A DNA stretch of 40,843 nucleotides from JBCBCP01 sp038530575 (GTDB taxonomy: Bacteria > Pseudomonadota > Alphaproteobacteria > Rhodobacterales > Rhodobacteraceae). The notes under the pieces are model-generated. The model searched no databases, was not told the origin of the DNA, and worked only from the letters and a program-made list of their open reading frames with translations. A program made the position numbers and the translations under genes. The stretch covers positions 1-40,843 of the forward strand of contig JBCBCP010000027.1 in assembly GCA_038530575.1 (NCBI GenBank). Reading direction: 5' to 3'. Shown in pieces: positions 18,745 through 26,575 of this stretch (its first letter is position 1; every line of letters starts with the position of its first letter).

Positions 18745-20148
18745 TTACGGCGCTGCGAAAAGCGGCGTTGAGGCTGCGATTGACCAGGCAAGGATGACCC
18801 CCAGCCCGAGCGCCGGCGCGCCCCACCCGGCCCGCGCCTCGACCCAGCGGGCCATGCTGCCATAGACGGCCCAGAACAGGACCAGCACCGGCAGGACGGT
18901 GAACAAAAGCCCCATCGTGCCCGCCTCCATCACCATCACGCCCAGCAGTGCCCCCAGCAAAGGCACCCTCAGAGCCGCGCGCGCCAGCGTCCCGCGCCCG
19001 GCCACCAGCGCCCGATCCGCCAGCGCAAAAAGCATCGCCGGGGCCAGCAGCCACTGCATCAGATCGAGCCGCGGGCCGGTCGGCACAAACGCCGCGCCAT
19101 AGCGGTCGAGCGCCAGCGCAAAGACAAGCCCCCATACCAGCAGGGCCGCGCCTGCCCCCCAGCCCCGCCGCGGGTCACCCGGTTGCAGGATAATGAGCGC
19201 AACAAGGCCAAACGCGACCATGGCGAGCGCGAGCCCGCCAAACCCGGCAAGACCCAGCATGGGCAGCCCGCTCAGCCCTGCCGCACCCGCAGCGAGCGCG
19301 CCCGCAATCGCGGCGCCGATTGCCTGCCGCAGTCCGGGAGTGCTCTGCGGCGCAGCCTGTGGCAGAAACCCGGCCAAGGGCCAGAACGCAAGGACCAAAG
19401 CGCCCAGAAGCGCCGCGATCCACGGACCCGTGCGCACCGGCGCGGCCTCGGCGCCCAGCCACGCCGCGATCTCGGCGCTTGTCGTCCCGGACCACAGCAC
19501 ACCCACATGCCCGACCAAAGGCGCCACGACCACACGCCGCGCAATATCGCCTTGCGCAACCGTCTCGCCCTCTTGCATGGGGGCAACCTGCCGGCCCGCC
19601 TCAAGCGCCACAGCGCGGAGCCGCCCCTCTTGCGCGCCCGACACGATCAGAAGGCGCTGCGGAAAGCGTGGCGTCACCGCCTCGGAATACATGGAGATGA
19701 CGGCCACGCCGCGCACATCTTCCAGCGCGGCCGCCGCGCGGATGGCCACATCTGTTGCCATCGAATGCCCGACCAGCGCCACCGGCCCGTCCGGCGCCAG
19801 CGCCAGCGTCTGATCCACAAGGTCTTGCGTCGTGCCCGTGATCCGCGTGACGTCCGGCGACAACAGCCCGGCGTGCCGCCCATGTCCCAGATAGTCAAAC
19901 GCCACAACCCGGTGCCCGGCCCGCGCCAGGGTGAGCGAGATGGCCTCCATCATCTGGCGCGATCCGGCAAAACCGTGGGCGACCAGCACCGTCAGCCCGC
20001 TTGTCCCGTCGCCATAGACCGTCACCGGCGTGTCCCCGATCATGCCGCGCGCCAGCCCGCCTTCCGCGCGCAGCCGCTCCAACGCCGCCGCCGACAGCGC
20101 CGCGATGCCAAGGGCCAGACACAAAACGATAAGGCGCAAAGGGGTCAT
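18745..20148 (-). CDS. Alpha/beta hydrolase fused to a multi-helix membrane domain
   Basis: The protein is about 467 residues. After one N-terminal membrane segment comes an alpha/beta-hydrolase domain (about residues 40-255): an oxyanion stretch VAHGFAGS, the nucleophile elbow GHSMA (Ser129) and a late His in VVAPLVGHVGVL. The remaining 200 residues hold several predicted membrane helices rich in Ala, Leu and Gly. The hydrolase presumably faces the periplasm and acts on lipid-like or peptide-like esters, but the substrate is unknown. The ATG at 20148 starts the first membrane helix; an upstream in-frame ATG at 20268 would add 40 unlikely residues. It diverges from the cytochrome gene. Confidence 0.82.
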   Translation of the reverse strand: MTPLRLIVLCLALGIAALSAAALERLRAEGGLARGMIGDTPVTVYGDGTSGLTVLVAHGFAGSRQMMEAISLTLARAGHRVVAFDYLGHGRHAGLLSPDVTRITGTTQDLVDQTLALAPDGPVALVGHSMATDVAIRAAAALEDVRGVAVISMYSEAVTPRFPQRLLIVSGAQEGRLRAVALEAGRQVAPMQEGETVAQGDIARRVVVAPLVGHVGVLWSGTTSAEIAAWLGAEAAPVRTGPWIAALLGALVLAFWPLAGFLPQAAPQSTPGLRQAIGAAIAGALAAGAAGLSGLPMLGLAGFGGLALAMVAFGLVALIILQPGDPRRGWGAGAALLVWGLVFALALDRYGAAFVPTGPRLDLMQWLLAPAMLFALADRALVAGRGTLARAALRVPLLGALLGVMVMEAGTMGLLFTVLPVLVLFWAVYGSMARWVEARAGWGAPALGLGVILAWSIAASTPLFAAP

Positions 20149-20261
20149 GCCCGGGATATGGCGCAAACCGCACGCGGGGCGACAGCAAAATCGCCTTTGC
20201 GCTGTGTCAAGGCAGCCGCCTCGCCGCGCGCCTAGGCTTAGGCCAAAAGGAGGCGCGCAGC

Positions 20262-20672
20262 ATGACACTCAAACCCTTTGTAATCCTTGGCGCGGCAACG
20301 CTTGCGGCCTGCACCCTCGCCCCGGCAGAGCCGGACACTTCGGCGGCCTTTGGCGCCCGCGCCTTTCAGGACAAATGCGCTGTGTGCCACGGCGTGAATG
20401 GGACAGGCGCGGGCGTCGCCTCGCTCGGTCTTGGCGGGCCGCCGCCCGACCTGACTGGGCTGAGCGCGCGCAATGGCGGGACCTTTCCACGGACCGAAGT
20501 GATGAGCGTGATCGATGGGTTCAACCGCCGCAGCCACCCCGAAACGGCGATGCCCGAATTTGGCGCCGAGGGTCTGGGCCAGCCGGTGCAGGTCGAACAG
20601 GACGGCGTGTCGACCCCGATCCCGGCAGAACTTCTGGCGCTGGCCAACTACCTTGAGACAATCCAGCAATAG
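20262..20672 (+). CDS. Lipoprotein mono-haem cytochrome c
   Basis: The 136-residue protein has a lipobox (LAAC, Cys17), so it should be lipid-anchored in the periplasm. It carries a c-type haem site CAVCH (Cys39, Cys42, His43), with a likely axial Met in PETAMPEFG. Size and layout fit a class I cytochrome c electron carrier. A strong AAGGAGG site precedes the ATG. It is 53 bases upstream of an alkylsulfatase-like gene on the same strand, but no functional link is obvious. Its electron partner is unknown. Confidence 0.9.
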   Translation: MTLKPFVILGAATLAACTLAPAEPDTSAAFGARAFQDKCAVCHGVNGTGAGVASLGLGGPPPDLTGLSARNGGTFPRTEVMSVIDGFNRRSHPETAMPEFGAEGLGQPVQVEQDGVSTPIPAELLALANYLETIQQ

Positions 20673-20724
20673 CGCACGCGCGGGCGGCATGCTTAAGTGA
20701 CGCGGCCAGCAAAAGGTCCGCACC

Positions 20725-22536
20725 ATGCCCCACCCCGTGTTCCCCGCAACCGCCGCCGCAAACGCCGCGCAAAGCCTGCCTGCCGCACAAGAGGCAGAGG
20801 CGCGGCGCGGCCACATCGCCCCGCTGCCACGCCCGGTCCTGCGCGCCGATGGCGGCGCCGCGTGGGATCCGGCCTGGTTCGACTTTCTGGACGGCCCCTG
20901 CCCCGCCAGCGTGCACCCGGCCCTGTGGCAACATGCGCAGCTGAACGCGATCCACGGCCTGTTCGAGGTGTGTCCGGGCGTTTGGCAGCTGCGCGGGTGC
21001 GATTATGCGAACATGACCCTGATCGAAGGGGCCACGGGCTGGATCGTCGTTGACCCGCTGATGACGGTGGAGACATCCGCGGCGGCGCTGCGGCTCGCCA
21101 ATGAAACGCTAGGCGCGAGCCCGGTGTCGGCGGTGCTTGTCACGCATTGCCACCCCGACCACTTCGCGGGCATTCGTGGCGTCATCGGCGATGAGGACTG
21201 GCCGCCGATCTACGCGCCCGAACACTTCACCGCCTATGCCGCGTCCGAGGGCGTGCTGGGCGGCAATGCCATGGCCCGCCGGGCGACCTACCAGTTTGGG
21301 CTGGGCCTGCCCTGGGGGCCCGAGGGCCTGGTAGATGGCGGGATCGGCAAGACGCCGGGCCGCGGCACGCGCGGCTTTGCCCCGCCCTCCGAGACGATCC
21401 GCGAGACGGGCGAGCGGCGCGAGATTGACGGCGTGACAGTCGAATTCCTCATGGCCTCGGGCACCGAGGCGCCCGCAGAATTTGCCTTCTACCTGCCCGC
21501 CTTCCGCGTGCTGTGCATGGCGGAGGTTACTTGTCAGACGATGCACAACCTCCTGCCGCCTCGCGGCGCAGAGGTGCGCGATGCACGGGTCTGGGCGCGC
21601 TGCATCGATGAGGCAATCACGCGTTTTGCAGGCCGCACCGATATCCTGATCAACTGCCATAACTGGCCAGTCTGGGGGCAGGACGCCGCGCGCCAGATGC
21701 TCGAAGAGCAGCGGGACCTTTACAAGTACACCCACGACCAGACCCTGCGCCTTGCCAACCTTGGCCATGGCCCAGACGCGATCGCGGCGCAGATCGCCCC
21801 GCCGAAATGGACCGAAACCACCGCCCACGGGCGCGGGTTTTACGGCGACCTGGCGTTCAATGCGCGGGCCACCTACCAGAAGTATTTCGGCGCCTATGAC
21901 GGCAACCCGGTGCACCTTGGCACGCTTCCCCCGGACGAGCGCGCCGCGCGCACGGTCAAGGCGATGGGCGGGCCGGACGCGGTGCTGACCCTCGCGCAGG
22001 AGGCCATCGCCGAAGACGCCCTGCAATGGGCGGCCGAATTGCTGCACCATTTGATCCGCACGCCGGGCGCGCCCGAGGCGGCACAGGCCTTGCTGGCCGA
22101 TGTGCACGCCAACCTTGGTTACCGCCAGCAATCGGGCATCTTTCGAAACGCGCATCTGCGCGCGGCGCAGGAGCTATCCGAAGGGATCAAGCCGCTACAG
22201 GCAGCTGGCGGGCGCAACGCGGAGCTTGCCGCGCACCTGACCCTGACCGACTGGTTCGACGCGATGGCGCTGCGGCTGAACCCGGACCGGGCAGAGGACA
22301 TGGACCTGACCTTTGACGTGTCGGGACGCTGCGTGCACGTCTCCATCCAGCGCCAGACCGAATTTGCGCGCATAGGTGCCACCGAAGGCCCCGTGATCCC
22401 GGTGACGCAGCCCGAGCTGGAGGCGCTGGCCGCAGGCACTGCCGATCCCCATACCTTCCCGCATGGCGCTGAGCTCGCCCGTTACCTCGCCATGCATGAC
22501 AGCTTCGACATGTGGTTCCCGCTGGCCACCGCTTGA
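20725..22536 (+). CDS. Alkylsulfatase-like metallo-beta-lactamase-fold hydrolase
   Basis: This 603-residue protein matches the SdsA1/YjcS/BDS1 alkylsulfatase layout: an MBL-fold catalytic part, an alpha-helical dimerisation domain and a C-terminal SCP2-like domain. The zinc motif reads THCHPDHFAG (His141, His143, Asp145, His146), where most relatives have THSHxDHFGG. The downstream motifs GTEAPAE, CMAE and CHNWPVWG supply the remaining Glu and His ligands. No signal peptide is visible, so it is probably cytoplasmic. Such enzymes release sulfate or fatty alcohol from alkyl sulfates. The Cys between the first two His ligands is unusual. The start has an AAAGG-type site. Confidence 0.85.
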   Translation: MPHPVFPATAAANAAQSLPAAQEAEARRGHIAPLPRPVLRADGGAAWDPAWFDFLDGPCPASVHPALWQHAQLNAIHGLFEVCPGVWQLRGCDYANMTLIEGATGWIVVDPLMTVETSAAALRLANETLGASPVSAVLVTHCHPDHFAGIRGVIGDEDWPPIYAPEHFTAYAASEGVLGGNAMARRATYQFGLGLPWGPEGLVDGGIGKTPGRGTRGFAPPSETIRETGERREIDGVTVEFLMASGTEAPAEFAFYLPAFRVLCMAEVTCQTMHNLLPPRGAEVRDARVWARCIDEAITRFAGRTDILINCHNWPVWGQDAARQMLEEQRDLYKYTHDQTLRLANLGHGPDAIAAQIAPPKWTETTAHGRGFYGDLAFNARATYQKYFGAYDGNPVHLGTLPPDERAARTVKAMGGPDAVLTLAQEAIAEDALQWAAELLHHLIRTPGAPEAAQALLADVHANLGYRQQSGIFRNAHLRAAQELSEGIKPLQAAGGRNAELAAHLTLTDWFDAMALRLNPDRAEDMDLTFDVSGRCVHVSIQRQTEFARIGATEGPVIPVTQPELEALAAGTADPHTFPHGAELARYLAMHDSFDMWFPLATA

Positions 22537-22587
22537 CGCCGCCCTGCACGCACGTTCAATAGGGCAGTCCACAGCACAGGCAGTTCC

Positions 22588-23712
22588 ATGTTTACACCCG
22601 CGATCACCGGCACCGGCGTTTTCACACCCTCAGAGACCATCACCAACGCCGAGCTGGTCGCGGCCTTCAACGCCTATGCCGACAAGTTCAACGCGGAAAA
22701 TGCAGACGCCATTGCCGCCGGGGACGTCGCGGCCAAGGACCATTCGTCCGAGGAGTTCATCTTCAAGGCCTCTGGCATCGAACGCCGCTTTGTCATGGAC
22801 AAGACGGGTGTGCTGGACCCCGATGTGATGCACCCGCTGCTGCGCCAGCGCACCGATGACGAGCCGTCGATCATGGCCGAGATGGCACTGGACGCCGCAA
22901 ACAAGGCGCTTGCGCAGGCGGGCAAGACGGCAGCGGATGTGGGCGCGGTGATCTGCGCAGCCTCCAATCTCGAACGCGCTTACCCCGCCGTTGCCATCGA
23001 AATACAGCAGCTTCTGGGCGTGCAGGGTTTTGCCTTTGACATGAATGTCGCGTGCTCATCGGCCACGTTCGGCCTGCAGGCCGCCGCCGACATGGTCCGC
23101 TCCGGCTCCATCCGCTCTGCCCTCGTCGTGAACCCCGAGATTTGCTCGGCCCACCTCGAATGGAGGGACCGGGACTGCCACTTCATCTTTGGCGACGTGG
23201 CCACCGCCACGCTGATTGAACGCGCTGAGGACGCGAGCGGACCCTATTTCGAAATCCTGTCGACCCGCTGCGCGACCGAGTTTTCCAACAACATCCGCAA
23301 CAACAACGGCTTTCTGCGCCGCTCGCGCCCCGATGGCCTGAAGGACCGGCGCGACATGCAGTTCATGCAGAACGGGCGCAAGGTGTTCAAAGAGGTCGTG
23401 CCGATGGTCAGCGCACACATCGCGCAGCACATGGAAGACACCGGTATTGAGGCAGGCCAGCTCAAACGCATGTGGCTGCATCAGGCCAACAAGTCGATGA
23501 ACGATTTAATCGGGCGCAAGGTGCTGGGCCGCACCCCGGAGCCGGGCGAGCAGCCCAACATCCTGCAGGACTACGCCAACACCTCGTCGGCTGGCTCCAT
23601 CATCGCGTTTTCGAAATATTCGGACGATCTGAGCGAGGGCGACCACGCGCTGATCTGCAGCTTCGGCGCGGGGTACTCGGTGGGGTCAGTGATCGTGCAG
23701 CGGCATGGGTAG
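22588..23712 (+). CDS. Beta-ketoacyl-ACP synthase III-like enzyme
   Basis: The 374-residue thiolase-fold condensing enzyme has the KAS III triad: Cys156 in NVACSSATF, His298 in WLHQAN and Asn331 in YANTSSAGS. It is longer than housekeeping FabH (about 320), with an N-terminal insert (residues about 25-60) and an insertion near the active site, as in the divergent FabH-like proteins that many proteobacteria carry besides FabH. It would condense an acyl-CoA starter with malonyl-ACP in fatty-acid or related lipid synthesis. No acyl-carrier or other pathway genes are nearby. The start has only a weak AGGCAG site. Confidence 0.9.
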   Translation: MFTPAITGTGVFTPSETITNAELVAAFNAYADKFNAENADAIAAGDVAAKDHSSEEFIFKASGIERRFVMDKTGVLDPDVMHPLLRQRTDDEPSIMAEMALDAANKALAQAGKTAADVGAVICAASNLERAYPAVAIEIQQLLGVQGFAFDMNVACSSATFGLQAAADMVRSGSIRSALVVNPEICSAHLEWRDRDCHFIFGDVATATLIERAEDASGPYFEILSTRCATEFSNNIRNNNGFLRRSRPDGLKDRRDMQFMQNGRKVFKEVVPMVSAHIAQHMEDTGIEAGQLKRMWLHQANKSMNDLIGRKVLGRTPEPGEQPNILQDYANTSSAGSIIAFSKYSDDLSEGDHALICSFGAGYSVGSVIVQRHG

Positions 23713-23730
23713 GGTGGGCGCAAACCCACC
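23713..23730 (+). terminator. Hairpin after the ketosynthase gene
   Basis: GGTGGG pairs with CCCACC around the loop CGCAAA, immediately after the stop codon. No T run follows, so this is a weak or factor-assisted terminator at best. Confidence 0.35.
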
Positions 23731-23986
23731 GCCCCCTTGGATGACGCGCATTTTGCTTAAACGGCGCGCGCGTTTCACTTCAGAATCAAGCGCGTTTCTC
23801 AGCCCATAGCCTGACATCACCAACCCATTGTGGCTTCCCCGCAAATTACAAGGGGCTAAGGTTTGGACAGCACCGACTGTTCCGCTAAAGCGCCAGACTT
23901 TAAACTTGAGACACAAAACACCCTGCCGCGCTGCGCGCTCTCGGGGCATTTTGGCCGTACGATGTTTCAAGAAAAAGTCGGGCGCT

Positions 23987-24694
23987 CTAAATCTTCGACA
24001 CCCGCGCGTGAACCTCTGCCGCGCTTTCCACCCGTTCGGAATAGCGGTCCACGAGGTAATCCGACCGCCCGCGCACCATCCAGGTGAATTTCACCAGCTC
24101 TTCCATCACGTCGACGATCCGGCGGTAGAGCGGGCCTTCGGGCAGGCGGCCGTCCTTGAACTCCAGCCACGCCTTGGGGATCGATGACTGGTTCGGGATG
24201 GTCACCATGCGCATCCAGCGCCCCAGGATGCGCATCTGGTTGACCGCGTTGAAAGATTGCGAGCCGCCCGAGACCTGCATCACCGCCAGCGTCTTGCCCT
24301 GCGTGGGGCGGATGCCGCCCTGCAGAGACAGCGGCAGCCAGTCGATCTGCAGCTTCATGATGCCGGTCATCGCGCCGTGGCGCTCTGGGCTGGACCAGAC
24401 CATGCCTTCCGCCCAGGTCGCCATCTCGCGCAGCTCGGCCACCTTGGGATGATCCGCGTCGGCATCATCCACCAGCGGCAGGCCGGAGGGATTGAACATG
24501 CGCGTCTCGCAGCCGAACAGCTCCAGCACCCGCGCGGCCTCTTCGGCGGCAAGGCGCGAATAGCTTGTCTCGCGCAGCGAGCCATAGAGCAGCAGGATCC
24601 GCGGCTTGTGGCCTGGATCGTCCGGCGCCTTCAGCATGTCCACGTCAATGCGCGGCAACGCCTCGGCAATCAATGCAGGCAGATCCTCAGCCAC
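23987..24694 (-). CDS. arsH: ArsH, NADPH-dependent FMN reductase / organoarsenical oxidase family
   Basis: The 235-residue flavodoxin-fold protein carries the ArsH signatures GSLRETSYSR (FMN phosphate loop), WSSPERHGAMTGIMK and QVSGGSQSFNAVNQMR. ArsH uses NADPH and FMN and oxidises trivalent organoarsenicals; it also has quinone or azo reductase activity. The start is a GTG at 24694 that overlaps the upstream gene by 8 bases; the ATG at 24637 would remove a typical N-terminal tail. No arsR, arsB or arsC gene is in view, so this is a solitary arsH, perhaps with a general redox role. Confidence 0.93.
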   Translation of the reverse strand: MAEDLPALIAEALPRIDVDMLKAPDDPGHKPRILLLYGSLRETSYSRLAAEEAARVLELFGCETRMFNPSGLPLVDDADADHPKVAELREMATWAEGMVWSSPERHGAMTGIMKLQIDWLPLSLQGGIRPTQGKTLAVMQVSGGSQSFNAVNQMRILGRWMRMVTIPNQSSIPKAWLEFKDGRLPEGPLYRRIVDVMEELVKFTWMVRGRSDYLVDRYSERVESAAEVHARVSKI

Positions 24695-25151
24695 TTTCGG
24701 TCTCGAGATGCAGTTTCATGTCGATCAGCACCTGCTGCAAAAGCGTCGTCTCGCGCAAAAGCCGCTTGGCTTCGTTGACGGTGATCACGCCATCCTCGAT
24801 CGACTGCTGGTATTCGAACATGAGCATCGCAAATCGCTGGCTCAGGGCGATGACGTCTGCATTCACGTTGCCCTTCGTATCCGCATTCGGTTTGCGATCA
24901 TCAAAAGCGATCTGCCCGCCGAGGAGCTCCGCCAGCGCAGTCGTCACATGCGGGTAGGACGCGTGCCGCTCAAGATGTACCACCGCGTCGATTGGCATGA
25001 ATCGGTCGGCATGTTCGTCATTGTCTGAATAATACCGTCCCAGCGTCGCCTTGGACTTGCCGGTCATCTCGCACGCCGGCTCGATTCCGACATCCTTGAC
25101 CAAGGCTTCGGTGTGTTTTTTCAGATAGCTGCCAATCTCGGCGATACTCAC
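24687..25151 (-). CDS. Small helix-turn-helix protein, phage CII-like
   Basis: The protein is about 154 residues and mostly helical. Residues about 20-45 (CEMTGKSKATLGRYYSD) look like a helix-turn-helix. The middle has LERHASYPHVTTALAELLGG, and the end is a long helix (residues 105-150). The layout recalls CII-like regulators found across Roseobacters, but I do not recognise a named family. I chose the GTG at 25151 with a GGGAGAG site; an ATG at 25208 would add 19 residues but has no ribosome site and overlaps a 14-base palindrome. Its stop overlaps arsH by 8 bases, so the two are co-transcribed; it may control that unit. Confidence 0.65.
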   Translation of the reverse strand: MSIAEIGSYLKKHTEALVKDVGIEPACEMTGKSKATLGRYYSDNDEHADRFMPIDAVVHLERHASYPHVTTALAELLGGQIAFDDRKPNADTKGNVNADVIALSQRFAMLMFEYQQSIEDGVITVNEAKRLLRETTLLQQVLIDMKLHLETESG

Positions 25152-25295
25152 GCGCGCTCTCCCGTCCAGATGTCCCCACCCCGGGGAATGCGAATAGCGT
25201 TTTCCCATTAATGGGATGGAAGGGAAATGTCATTTAGAAAACGTCCCACGGTTTTCGGGATAGTACGAGTGGCCGGTGTCCCCAGCATCGGTTCC

Positions 25296-25502
25296 AAGGT
25301 TGGGTTCGTTTTGCTCTGTCGGTGTGGGATCGGCGGGCCGGTTCTCCGGCAGTCGCAAGGCGAATCCGTTGTTCGGCGGCGGTCCCGCTCCCATCCCCAG
25401 GCCGGGCCATCCCTGATGGTTCGGATGCGGGCCGACCCGCCGGAGAACGGTGCGCTGATCCCGGGCCCGGTGGGGCTTTTGTGCAGCTGCGGACCCAACC
25501 TT
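25296..25502. ncRNA. Candidate long rod-shaped structured RNA, strand unknown
   Basis: The 207 bases can form nested stems. 25296-25308 pairs with 25490-25502 (13 bp, one G-T pair). 25326-25331 (GGGATC) pairs with 25457-25462. 25341-25350 (GTTCTCCGGC) pairs with 25439-25448 (10 bp). 25364-25368 pairs with 25422-25426. The apex is CCATC/GATGG. A large asymmetric internal loop separates the first two stems, which recalls 6S RNA, although I see no sequence match to 6S, SRP, RNase P or tmRNA. It fills a 443-base gap between an HTH gene and tdk. It could instead be an inverted-repeat element of the MITE type. The overlapping open frames on both strands mirror the repeat and are not convincing proteins. 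Confidence 0.4.
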
Positions 25503-25594
25503 CGCTCGCCCATCACTCACGGGGCCGGCGGGCAGGAGGCTATTGGTCGACTGTCCGCTTGCGCCTTGCGGGCGGGCCGCGCTACTCCCCGGTC

Positions 25595-26179
25595 ATGGCC
25601 AAGCTGTACTTTCATTACTCGACCATGAACGCGGGCAAATCGACCGTGCTATTGCAGGCGGCGCACAACTATCGCGAACGGGGCATGGCGCCTTACCTGA
25701 TCACCGCCCGCTTTGATGACCGCGCCGGGTCCGGGCGCATCGCCAGCCGCATCGGTATCGGCGATGACGCCGACACGTTTGGCTCGAACGAAGACCTCTT
25801 TGCCAAGCTCGAAACCCGCCTCGCCCAAGGCCCTGTCGCCTGCGTTTTCATCGACGAGGCCCAGTTTCTGAGCCGTGATCAGGTCTGGCAACTGGCCCGC
25901 GCTGTCGACGATTTGGGCGTGCCGGTGATGTGCTATGGCTTGCGGGTGGATTTCCGCGGAGAGCTTTTTCCGGGGTCTGCCACACTGCTCGCGCTGGCGG
26001 ACGAGATGCGTGAGGTGCGCACCATCTGCTGGTGCGGCAAGAAGGCGACGATGGTGGTGCGGCAGGACGCGGATGGCAATGTCATCAGCGACGGCGCGCA
26101 GGTCCAGATCGGCGGGAATGAAACCTATGTTTCGCTCTGCCGTCGCCACTGGCGTGAAGCGATGGGAGACAGCGGATGA
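25595..26179 (+). CDS. tdk: Thymidine kinase, type II
   Basis: This 194-residue enzyme phosphorylates thymidine and deoxyuridine in the nucleotide salvage pathway. The Walker A loop is STMNAGKST (residues about 9-17) and the catalytic/Mg site is FIDEAQF. The zinc-binding lasso has ICWCGKKAT and, near the end, SLCRRHW; the CxC spacing follows the proteobacterial pattern CxCG(R/K)KA. The ATG at 25595 gives the usual family start (MAKLYFHYS). The open frame continues upstream to 25322, but that part is Arg/Pro-rich and falls in the structured intergenic repeat. It overlaps the next gene by four bases. Confidence 0.95.
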   Translation: MAKLYFHYSTMNAGKSTVLLQAAHNYRERGMAPYLITARFDDRAGSGRIASRIGIGDDADTFGSNEDLFAKLETRLAQGPVACVFIDEAQFLSRDQVWQLARAVDDLGVPVMCYGLRVDFRGELFPGSATLLALADEMREVRTICWCGKKATMVVRQDADGNVISDGAQVQIGGNETYVSLCRRHWREAMGDSG

Positions 26180-26529
26180 AGCGGTTCCTGCAGGGGGTTC
26201 TGACAGGGGTCGCGCTCTTTTCTGTGCTGATCCTGACCGGGATACCCGGCGTGATGCCAAACGTTCTCGCTCGGCTTGATCGCGCGGCGATGTCGGAATG
26301 GCGACTGGCGCGGCTTATGTTCCTGACCGATGTCGCTTTTCTGGCCTGCGCCACGCCGGACGATGTCCGCACCGCCGCCGAAGCCCGTGGTTGGGGCGTC
26401 GAGGTGGAAGTCCCACGCGAGGACGGGGTGAGCGCCGCGCTGCGTGTGCACACTCGCCCCATCGCACCTTTCGACAAAGAGCCCGGCGAGCTGTCGCGTT
26501 TTGACGATCGCGGATGCCTGATGCGCTAG
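26176..26529 (+). CDS. Small membrane-anchored protein of unknown function
   Basis: The 117-residue protein has an N-terminal hydrophobic helix (GVLTGVALFSVLILTGIPG) and then a small soluble domain with two cysteines (FLACATPDD and RGCLMR). I do not recognise it. It starts in an ATGA overlap with tdk, so it is coupled to that gene. Nothing in sequence links it to nucleotide salvage. Confidence 0.65.
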   Translation: MKRFLQGVLTGVALFSVLILTGIPGVMPNVLARLDRAAMSEWRLARLMFLTDVAFLACATPDDVRTAAEARGWGVEVEVPREDGVSAALRVHTRPIAPFDKEPGELSRFDDRGCLMR

Positions 26530-26532
26530 GCC

Positions 26533-26553
26533 GGGAAACCGACACGGTTTCCC
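26533..26553. terminator. Strong hairpin between two convergent genes
   Basis: GGGAAACCG and CGGTTTCCC pair perfectly over nine bases around the loop ACA, 4 bases after the stop of the small membrane protein and before the convergent dehydrogenase stop. It can act from either side; there is no T run, so termination strength is uncertain. Confidence 0.55.
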
Positions 26554-26575
26554 ATTCCAAGCCGGACAAAAGTCT

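Noticed and set aside
19183..20235. 350-codon plus-strand frame opposite the hydrolase gene
   Set aside because: Antisense shadow rich in Arg, Gln and His, with no family features. The hydrolase motifs are on the minus strand.
25208..25516. Two overlapping minus-strand frames in the arsH-tdk gap
   Set aside because: Their Pro/Arg-rich sequences mirror the inverted repeat in the DNA, and matching frames exist on the other strand, so structure explains them better than coding.
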